From an uncultured Rikenellaceae bacterium (GTDB taxonomy: Bacteria; Bacteroidota; Bacteroidia; Bacteroidales; Rikenellaceae): 5,097 nucleotides of DNA. The stretch is from the NCBI GenBank assembly GCA_947037995.1, contig CAMQUV010000109.1:1-5097 (forward strand). The letters run 5' to 3'. The stretch's first letter is position 1, and each line of letters begins with the position of its first letter. The translations under genes were made by a program, and so were the position numbers. Under the pieces are notes generated by a model, which was given only the letters and a program-made list of their open reading frames with translations, ran no database searches and was not told the DNA's origin. Shown here piece after piece: positions 1 to 5,097 of the stretch.

Positions 1-46
1 TACACTATAGCCTACACTCTTTCCCTACACGACGCTCTTCCGATCT
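1..46 (+). other. Illumina TruSeq P5 adapter remnant with i5 index (not genomic)
   Basis: These bases match the 3' part of the Illumina TruSeq dual-index P5 adapter. Bases 1-5 (TACAC) are the end of the P5 flow-cell sequence, 6-13 (TATAGCCT) equal the D501 i5 index, and 14-46 equal the 33-base Read 1 primer site ending in GACGCTCTTCCGATCT. The order and spacing of all three parts are exact. The likely origin is read-through of a short insert that was not trimmed and was built into the contig end. In the parA reading frame it translates as YTIAYTLSLHDALPIS without a stop, a peptide characteristic of adapter contamination in predicted proteins. It should be masked, and the biological sequence taken to start at 47. 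Confidence 0.98.
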
Positions 47-648
47 CTACCGACTACAATATATACAGTGTCATTATCGGACAATGCTCCATTCACGAGG
101 CTGTGCAGCAGAGTGTTGACTTGCCTATGCTCCACTTAATACCCTCGCACATCAACCTTGTCGGAGCCGAAAAAGAGTTGACTTCGATTGAGAACGGCCA
201 ATACAAAATGAAGCAGGCGCTCGAACAAATCAAGCACAACTACGATTTCATACTTATAGATTGCTCGCCATCATTGGGATACATTACCCTCAATGCACTG
301 ACGGCAGCTGACAGCGTACTAATACCCGTACAATGCGAATATTTTGCACTCGAGGGCATCGGAAAACTCAGCAACACGATTAGAGCAGTGCAAGAAAGAT
401 TGAACCCTCAATTGCAAATCGAAGGGTACCTACTTACGATGTACGACTCGAGACTAAGACTTGCAAACCAAGTGGTCGAAGAGATGAGAAAACACTTCAA
501 TTCGCTTGTCTATAACACGATTATTCAGCGAAATACACGCCTATCAGAAGCACCTAGCTTTGGTAAACCGACGATACTATATGACGCAATGTCGACAGGA
601 GCAATTAATTATATGAACCTTGCAAAAGAGTTCCTGTCGCGCAATTAA
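47..648 (+). CDS. parA: ParA/Soj chromosome-partitioning ATPase, 5'-truncated by the contig end
   Basis: This is the C-terminal 199 codons (frame from 49) of a ParA/Soj/MinD-superfamily ATPase, which with ParB segregates replicated chromosome origins by ATP-dependent nonspecific DNA binding. The Walker B segment FILIDCSPSLG lies at 247-279. It is followed by the family blocks TLNALTAADSVLIPVQCEY and later RLANQVVEEMRKHF and TRLSEAPSFGKP, all typical of chromosomal Soj. Homology continues upstream of the first in-frame start-like codon (GTG at 103): residues TDYNIYSVIIG and IHEAV from 49 match the usual segment before the LIPSHINLVGAE block. So GTG 103 is not the true start. Family members are about 250-260 residues, so some 55-60 residues, including the deviant Walker A (KGGVGKT type), are missing because the contig begins here. 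This is an assembly truncation and gives no sign of a pseudogene. parB follows after 46 bases. Confidence 0.95.
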
Positions 649-694
649 TCTAAGGCTATTTTCACAATACACATTCACAGATACATAAAATAAT

Positions 695-1576
695 ATGAGC
701 AAGCAATTCACAGGCCTAGGTAAAGGGCTAGATGCTATTTTCCAAAGCAACTCTACACATAACGATACGATGGCAACCAAATCTAACGATAAAACTGTCA
801 ACGAAATTGCACTCCAAAAAATCAAACCAAACCCGACGCAACCACGTACCGAGTTTGACAAAGATGCTCTCGACGAACTAGCACAATCAATCAGACGACT
901 CGGGATAATACAACCAATTACAGTCAAAGAAGAGGCCGGAATATATACTATTATCAGCGGCGAAAGAAGATTTAGAGCCGCAAAACTGGCAGGACTAGAG
1001 ACTATCCCTGTCTATATTCGCAAGGTGGGAGACCAAGAATTGCTCGAAATGGCATTGGTAGAAAATATTCAGCGCGAGGAGCTTAACGCTATTGAAATTG
1101 CACTGACTTTCAACAGACTACTCAAAGAGTGCAACCTGACACAACTCGAACTCTCGGAAAGAGTCGGAAAACCAAGACCTACGATTGCTAACTATGTGAG
1201 ACTACTGACACTACCCGATGAGGTGCAAGCAGCGATTAAAGCGGCATTCATTTCAATGGGACACGCTAGAACTATTGCGGGAGTCAAAAGCTACACCGAC
1301 CAAATATATGTACTCGAGCAAATCCTTATCGAAAACCTTTCGGTCAGACAAACCGAAGAGCTCACGCAGAGACTAAACCAACAGGATAAACCAACTAGCA
1401 AAGCTAAAGGTGAGAAAACTGTAATGCCACAGACATATAAAAATGTGGCTGTTGCACTATCGAAAGTTATCGGCTCGAAAGTTGCGGTTACGCAAACCAA
1501 AAAGGGTAACGGCAAAATAACTATCAAATTCAACTCTGAAGCCGAATTGATAAGAATCCAAAACCTTATTAAATAA
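695..1576 (+). CDS. parB: ParB/Spo0J chromosome-partitioning CTPase and parS-binding protein
   Basis: A full-length ParB (293 residues, normal for the family) that binds parS near the origin, slides along DNA as a CTP-dependent clamp and stimulates ParA. The N-terminal GLGKGLDAIF motif (residues 7-16) is the conserved ParA-contacting peptide. The CTP-binding ParB/Srx domain follows at about 36-130: box I NPTQPR at 46-51, box II GERRFRA at 89-95 (Phe where many have Trp), and box III ENIQREELN at 123-131. A helix-turn-helix for parS recognition lies at about 148-172 (LTQLELSERVGKPRPTIANY). A basic, polar linker (about 228-245) leads to the C-terminal dimerisation domain at about 246-293. ATG 695 is chosen because the N-terminal motif starts at once after it. 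No Shine-Dalgarno precedes it; the upstream bases are AT-rich, as usual in Bacteroidota. All key motifs look intact. Confidence 0.97.
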   Translation: MSKQFTGLGKGLDAIFQSNSTHNDTMATKSNDKTVNEIALQKIKPNPTQPRTEFDKDALDELAQSIRRLGIIQPITVKEEAGIYTIISGERRFRAAKLAGLETIPVYIRKVGDQELLEMALVENIQREELNAIEIALTFNRLLKECNLTQLELSERVGKPRPTIANYVRLLTLPDEVQAAIKAAFISMGHARTIAGVKSYTDQIYVLEQILIENLSVRQTEELTQRLNQQDKPTSKAKGEKTVMPQTYKNVAVALSKVIGSKVAVTQTKKGNGKITIKFNSEAELIRIQNLIK

Positions 1577-1591
1577 GAAATAACAGTCAAA

Positions 1592-2653
1592 ATGCGTAGA
1601 ATATTACTTGCTATTACAGCCTTACTGCTCCTTTCAATGATTGGAACAGTGGATGTTTGCGCGCAAAATTTGATTATTAAAGTAGACGGAGGGCGCAAAA
1701 TTACAGCGTCGAAAGCCGACAGCGTGTTGCTCGATTCACTCAGAGTGCAGAGCCTAGACTCTACAATTCTTACCAACGAACTCAAGCCCAAAAAAGCATC
1801 GCCAGCTCAACAACTCAATGAAGCAGTGGCGCAAAGGCAACGATTCTCGCTTACGAAAGATACAATCTCGCCCGGGTCACATTTCGCCCTATCGCTAGTG
1901 CCCGGAATGGCGCAAATCAATAATAGACAATACTGGAAAACTCCAACGTTTATTGCGGCCATAGGAGCATTGTCGGCAGGGGGACTGATAACTAGCAACC
2001 AGTATAATGTCGCCAAACAAAATTGGCAACAAGCTGTTAATCTAGGACAACCATACGAAATTGTGGCGCCGCTCAACCGACAAATGAACTCACTCGGAAC
2101 AGCACGTACCGCACTGTTTGCAATGGCAGGAGCTACTTATCTGTATCAATTAGCCGACGCCGTATATAATTACAAAGGCTACCACAACCCAGTGCGCAAA
2201 GCAACGATGTTGGCGGCTATTTTCCCTGGTGCAGGGTTCTTTTACACAAAAACTTACTGGAGAATACCTATATACTACGGGGGATTCGTTGCTATTGCTA
2301 CGGTTATTGACTACAATAGTCGAAACTACCAACGCTACAAAATGGCATATAGTCTCAACGCCGATGGAGACCCGTCAACTGTTGATGAATTTAATGGTGG
2401 ATACACGCCCGAAGCACTCAAAAATGCACGAGATGGATACAGGCGTAATAGAGACCTCGGAATCATCTGTATGGTCGGGGCGTACGCTCTGAGTATTATA
2501 GATACATATGTTATTGCGACACTCAAAAACTGGGATGTCAGCGAAGACCTAGCGATGACAATAGAACCAACTAGCTTTGAAGAACTCAAAGTCTACTCTA
2601 CTACTAATCAACACACTACCAACGTTGGTATGAAACTAAAATTGAAATTTTAA
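1592..2653 (+). CDS. DUF5683-family membrane-associated protein with a duplicated domain
   Basis: The protein has 353 residues and no established function. Residues 1-24 look like a Sec signal peptide (MRR, hydrophobic core LLAITALLLLSMIG, then VCA before Gln25); Cys23 is not in a good lipobox. A polar, Ser/Lys-rich stretch (25-90) follows. The C-terminal half (about 200-330) matches the DUF5683 protein encoded after parB in Bacteroides: FPGAGFFYTKTYWRIP at 211-226, a hydrophobic helix at 227-240, RNYQRYKMAY at 244-253, YRRNRDLG at 283-290, and helix IICMVGAYALSIIDTYV at 291-307. The N-terminal half (about 93-195) carries a second, diverged copy: LVPGMAQINNRQYWKTP at 102-118 and FAMAGATYLYQLADA at 176-190. 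Four or so hydrophobic segments suggest membrane embedding. It starts 15 bases after parB and ends 9 bases before the transglycosylase gene, so co-expression is likely. The family assignment rests on remembered motifs. Confidence 0.85.
   Translation: MRRILLAITALLLLSMIGTVDVCAQNLIIKVDGGRKITASKADSVLLDSLRVQSLDSTILTNELKPKKASPAQQLNEAVAQRQRFSLTKDTISPGSHFALSLVPGMAQINNRQYWKTPTFIAAIGALSAGGLITSNQYNVAKQNWQQAVNLGQPYEIVAPLNRQMNSLGTARTALFAMAGATYLYQLADAVYNYKGYHNPVRKATMLAAIFPGAGFFYTKTYWRIPIYYGGFVAIATVIDYNSRNYQRYKMAYSLNADGDPSTVDEFNGGYTPEALKNARDGYRRNRDLGIICMVGAYALSIIDTYVIATLKNWDVSEDLAMTIEPTSFEELKVYSTTNQHTTNVGMKLKLKF
1868..2527 (+). repeat. Tandem internal duplication of the DUF5683 domain (protein level)
   Basis: Two related segments lie in tandem within the gene at 1592-2653: residues about 93-195 (1868-2176) and 200-312 (2189-2527). 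Both hold a PG-x(8)-YW-[KR]-x-P motif: PG at 104-105, YW at 114-115 and Pro118, against PG at 212-213, YW at 222-223 and Pro226. The offset is exactly 108 residues. A hydrophobic helix and a Tyr at 138/246 follow at the same offset. A second helix, with Met178, Gly180-Ala181 and Leu184, pairs with Met294, Gly296-Ala297 and Leu300 at offset 116. The DNA is not visibly repeated, so the duplication is old. The second copy resembles the single-domain Bacteroides protein more closely. Confidence 0.7.
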
Positions 2654-2662
2654 AGACCTATT

Positions 2663-3937
2663 ATGATAAAAAAATATATTCCCCAAATCATCCTTGCCGC
2701 ACTGATTAGTATCCCACTGGCTGCTAATGCGCAAATGGCTGCTATAGACCAAAACTATGGCAATATCAAAGGACAACACACTGTTTCGGACTACGATAGT
2801 ATGCTCGTGATACTCAAAGAAAGACACAACCAAGAACTCTACGAGAATTATACTCGCGAATTTATCACTCTCGATGATGACAACATCCCTTCGAGCAAAG
2901 TTTCTGACGCTGTGTTCGAAAGAAGACTTAAAATGATGGCCACTGAGGTGCAACTGCCATTTAATAATATTGTTCGAGGATACCTGGTGAGATATTCGCA
3001 ACCAAATTATGTTATGAAAAGAGCGATGGGAGTCGGAAAATACTACTTCCCGATGATAGAAGAGGCACTACTGAGACACAACTTGCCTCTGGAACTCAAA
3101 ATGGTTCCGATTATCGAATCAGCTATGAACGCCAAAGCACGCTCTAGCGCGGCCGCAATGGGACTATGGCAATTTATGTCATACACCGGAAAAGCCTACG
3201 GCCTCGAAATTAATAGCTTCGTCGACGAACGATGCGACCCAGTGAAAGCTACCGATGCCGCTTGTAGATACCTCAAAGATATGTTTAGAGTCTACAAAGA
3301 CTGGTCCCTGGTAATAGCCTCGTACAACTGTGGCCCGGGTAATGTTAACAAAGCTATGAGAAAAGTCCCTGGCGCTAAGAACTACTGGGATATATGGGCA
3401 TACCTGCCACGCGAAACCAGAGGGTACGTACCAGCATTTATTGCAGCAAACTATGCCTATACATTCCACAAAACTGTCGGCATCGAACCGGCAAAACACC
3501 ATATTAATATAGCGGTCGACACGGTGCAAATCAAAAGACTCACCCACTTCGCTCAAATTGAGGCTACACTAGACGTCCCTATCGACCTAATCAGGGAGCT
3601 AAATCCGCAATACATTCGTGATATCGTACCAGCTGTCACTGAAACTTACACGCTTGTTCTACCACAGAAAGCGGCTTCGATATTCCATACGAAATATAGC
3701 GAGATAATCGCAAAAGACAGTGTCTATTTGGCCAAATACCTACATAAAGACCAACCTCTAAAATCTGTATCGGAACGAAAATCACCAAACTCTCCGAGAA
3801 CCACATACAAAGTTCGAAGCGGAGACACACTTGGACACATTGCTGTTAAATATAACACTTCGGTTCAAAAAATCAAACAATGGAACAACCTACGCTCATC
3901 ACGCATTAGCATAGGACAGAGAATAAAAATATACTAA
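2663..3937 (+). CDS. mltD: MltD-like membrane-bound or periplasmic lytic transglycosylase with LysM
   Basis: A 424-residue peptidoglycan lytic transglycosylase (SLT/GH23 family), which cleaves the MurNAc-GlcNAc bond to give 1,6-anhydroMurNAc ends in the periplasm. Residues 1-23 are a signal peptide (MIKKY, core IILAALISIPLA, ANA before Gln24), with no lipobox Cys, unlike the E. coli MltD lipoprotein. A helical N-terminal region (40-130) precedes the SLT domain (about 140-270). In it, VPIIESAMN holds the probable catalytic Glu152; the other marks are AMGLWQFM (165-172), ASYNCGPGNVNKA (219-231) and YLPRETRGYVP (247-257). Residues about 284-335 look like a degenerate LysM, and 381-424 form a clear LysM (TYKVRSGDTLGHIAVKYN to IGQRIKIY) for glycan binding. 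Fewer LysM copies are visible than in some MltD proteins. ATG 2663 is directly followed by the signal peptide. Genes on both sides are 9 and 12 bases away. Confidence 0.93.
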   Translation: MIKKYIPQIILAALISIPLAANAQMAAIDQNYGNIKGQHTVSDYDSMLVILKERHNQELYENYTREFITLDDDNIPSSKVSDAVFERRLKMMATEVQLPFNNIVRGYLVRYSQPNYVMKRAMGVGKYYFPMIEEALLRHNLPLELKMVPIIESAMNAKARSSAAAMGLWQFMSYTGKAYGLEINSFVDERCDPVKATDAACRYLKDMFRVYKDWSLVIASYNCGPGNVNKAMRKVPGAKNYWDIWAYLPRETRGYVPAFIAANYAYTFHKTVGIEPAKHHINIAVDTVQIKRLTHFAQIEATLDVPIDLIRELNPQYIRDIVPAVTETYTLVLPQKAASIFHTKYSEIIAKDSVYLAKYLHKDQPLKSVSERKSPNSPRTTYKVRSGDTLGHIAVKYNTSVQKIKQWNNLRSSRISIGQRIKIY

Positions 3938-3949
3938 AACTATACGGCA

Positions 3950-4927
3950 ATGAGAATCAAACACCTACTGTCAATCGAAGCACTAACCTGCGCGCAAATT
4001 GAACAATATATAAACCTAGCTGTTCAACTTAAAAAGGACAAAAAACTAGGAAACGAAAAACAGACACTTAAAGGTAAAACTATAGCGCTGCTTTTCGAAA
4101 AAGATAGCACCCGTACGAGATGCTCGTTCGAAGTAGCAGCTATCGACCAAGGAGCACACGTAACATACCTTGGCTCGAACGGCTCGCAAATGGGCAAAAA
4201 AGAGTCTATCAAAGACACTGCGAGAGTGCTCGGACGAATCTATGACGGCATAGAGTATAGAGGATTCGACCAATCAACGGTCGAAATACTAGCCGAATTT
4301 GCAGGAGTACCGGTATGGAACGGACTGACCGACCAAACTCACCCAACACAAGCACTTGCTGACCTACTGACTATCAAAGAGCACAGCGACAAAGAAAACA
4401 GCGATATCAAAATCTGCTTCGTCGGGCAAGCCGACAACAATGTAGCGATGTCACTTATGTTCGCCTGCGCCAAAACTGGCATCCAATTCTGCGCCGTGGC
4501 ACCTAAACAATACCACCCAAACCAAGCCACTGTCGACAAACTTATCAATGAGCATAACGCAACAATTACGGTTACTGACAACATCGAAGAAGGTGTGAAA
4601 AACGCTGACTTTATATACACCGATGTGTGGGTGTCTATGGGAGAACCGACCCAAATTTGGGACGAAAGAATCAAACTACTGAAACCATATCAAGTCGATA
4701 CGAAAATGATGCAAATCACAGGAAATCCTAAGTGTAAATTTATGCACTGCCTGCCAGCTTTTCATAACCTCGAAACTGAACTCGGAAGACAAATTCACGC
4801 AAAATATGGTATGACGGAAATCGAAGTCACGGACGAAGTGTTCGAAAGCCAAGCGAGTATTGCATTCGACCAAGCCGAAAATAGACTACATACTATCAAA
4901 GCGGTTATAGTGACCTCTCTGCAATAA
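3950..4927 (+). CDS. argF: Ornithine carbamoyltransferase, E. coli ArgF/ArgI or ArcB type
   Basis: A cytosolic enzyme of 325 residues (E. coli enzymes are about 334) that converts carbamoyl phosphate and ornithine to citrulline and phosphate, or runs in reverse in the arginine deiminase pathway (then arcB). The carbamoyl-phosphate loop STRTR is at 53-57, and [10 protein letters not shown] is at 131-140. The ornithine loop DVWVSMGE is at 225-232, HCLPAFH is at 266-272, and the closing block [16 protein letters not shown] is at 306-321. The SMG loop and HCLPAFH mark a true ornithine enzyme; the N-succinylornithine or N-acetylornithine transcarbamylases known in Bacteroidota and Xanthomonas have different loops. 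One oddity is Gln160 in [11 protein letters not shown], where an Asp (GD) is usual. Anabolic and catabolic roles cannot be told apart without the neighbouring arc or arg genes. It starts 12 bases after mltD. Confidence 0.95.
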   Translation: MRIKHLLSIEALTCAQIEQYINLAVQLKKDKKLGNEKQTLKGKTIALLFEKDSTRTRCSFEVAAIDQGAHVTYLGSNGSQMGKKESIKDTARVLGRIYDGIEYRGFDQSTVEILAEFAGVPVWNGLTDQTHPTQALADLLTIKEHSDKENSDIKICFVGQADNNVAMSLMFACAKTGIQFCAVAPKQYHPNQATVDKLINEHNATITVTDNIEEGVKNADFIYTDVWVSMGEPTQIWDERIKLLKPYQVDTKMMQITGNPKCKFMHCLPAFHNLETELGRQIHAKYGMTEIEVTDEVFESQASIAFDQAENRLHTIKAVIVTSLQ

Positions 4928-4942
4928 ATAAAACTACGAAAT

Positions 4943-5097
4943 ATGAATAATCTTGTTGTTATAAAAAGATATGACGTCGAAGCAATGGCGCAAATCGATG
5001 CCGCATTCCTACGCTCGGAAGGGATAGAATGCTCTGTTAATGGGGGTAACTCTGGAACTATTATGCCATATATAACTCAGCAAATTACACTCAGTAC
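4943..5097 (+). CDS. DUF2007-like small protein, 3'-truncated by the window end
   Basis: An open frame begins at ATG 4943, 15 bases after the carbamoyltransferase stop, and stays open for 51 codons to the window end. The residues (MNNLVVIKRYDVEAMAQID, then AAFLRSEGIECSV, then a short Gly/Asn loop and PYITQQITLS) follow the pattern of DUF2007. In that family a beta strand LV-x-[IV]-x-x-[FY] is followed by a helix that places a 'LESEGI' turn before a second strand. These are small proteins (often 70-150 residues) sometimes labelled putative signal-transducing proteins, with no proven function. The short gap, same strand and A-rich upstream region without Shine-Dalgarno match its neighbours and support a real gene in the same operon. 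The family call is from pattern only, on about half of the domain. Confidence 0.7.
   Translation, partial: MNNLVVIKRYDVEAMAQIDAAFLRSEGIECSVNGGNSGTIMPYITQQITLS

Larger units (their letters stand above)
47..5097 (+). other. Probable single operon parA-parB-DUF5683-mltD-argF-DUF2007
   Basis: Six genes lie in the same direction with gaps of 46, 15, 9, 12 and 15 bases. The four gaps after parB are too short for a promoter plus terminator, and no GC-rich hairpin followed by a T run is visible in any of them. The only larger gap, before parB (649-694), shows no clear Bacteroidota promoter (TTTG at -33 with TAnnTTTG at -7). The true operon promoter is therefore presumably upstream of the missing parA start. 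Starts within genes cannot be excluded. Confidence 0.65.

Noticed and set aside
103..648. GTG at 103 as the start of a short 181-residue ParA
   Set aside because: ParA homology continues in frame upstream to base 49, and the gene is cut by the contig end.
649..694. Promoter for parB in the parA-parB gap
   Set aside because: No TTTG at -33 paired with TAnnTTTG at -7 could be seen, and the gap is too short to argue from composition alone.
577..927. Minus-strand open frame across the parA-parB junction
   Set aside because: It overlaps two certain genes, has no recognisable motif, and is the antisense shadow of the A/C-rich coding strand. The same applies to the other minus-strand frames (1291-1791, 1807-2076, 2636-3001, 3179-3556, 4339-4674 and smaller).
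2229..2492. Plus-strand 87-codon frame inside the DUF5683 gene
   Set aside because: It lies wholly within the larger gene in another frame, and its composition fits an out-of-frame shadow.
3950..4927. Horizontal transfer of argF judged by composition
   Set aside because: Codon preference and base bias are like those of the upstream genes, so nothing in the window itself supports recent transfer.
4928..4942. Terminator after the carbamoyltransferase gene
   Set aside because: The 15-base gap has no inverted repeat or T run and leads directly into the next frame.
47..5097. A parS centromere site near parAB
   Set aside because: I looked for the palindromic core CACGTG with GTTTC/GAAAC-like arms. 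Only partial matches (such as CACGTA at 843, 2103 and ACACGTAAC near 4156) occur and none is palindromic.

Overview
The window is one end of a bacterial contig, most likely from an uncultured or draft-genome member of the Bacteroidota (probably Bacteroidales). Four things point there: the gene order parA - parB - DUF5683 membrane protein - MltD-type lytic transglycosylase, which I know from Bacteroides and relatives; the detailed protein motifs; the lack of Shine-Dalgarno sequences before any start codon; and moderate GC with A-rich codons. No rRNA, tRNA, CRISPR array, insertion sequence or phage gene was seen. I found no previously undescribed system: this is ordinary chromosomal housekeeping DNA with a few real oddities.

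Layout. Bases 1-46 are not biological. They are the 3' part of the Illumina TruSeq P5 adapter, including an i5 index that reads TATAGCCT (D501). Genomic sequence begins at 47, inside parA, whose first roughly 55-60 codons (with the Walker A motif) are missing. Then follow, all on the + strand: parB (695-1576), a DUF5683 protein with two tandem copies of its domain (1592-2653), an MltD-like lytic transglycosylase with one clear LysM (2663-3937), an E. coli-type ornithine carbamoyltransferase (3950-4927), and the first 51 codons of a DUF2007-like protein (from 4943) that runs off the end. Gaps between genes are 46, 15, 9, 12 and 15 bases, so the six genes probably form one transcription unit. 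There is no gene-free stretch longer than 46 bases apart from the adapter.

How the genes fit together. ParA and ParB are the chromosome segregation pair, with ParB loading at parS (no parS is visible here). The DUF5683 protein and MltD are envelope proteins, MltD cutting peptidoglycan. Their linkage to parAB is conserved in Bacteroidota, but its functional meaning is unproven. The carbamoyltransferase belongs to arginine/citrulline metabolism and has no obvious mechanistic link to the upstream genes. From memory of Bacteroides gene order, a RelA/SpoT gene is the more usual neighbour at that position.

The coding strand is strikingly rich in A over T and mostly C over G, visible in codon choice across the whole window.
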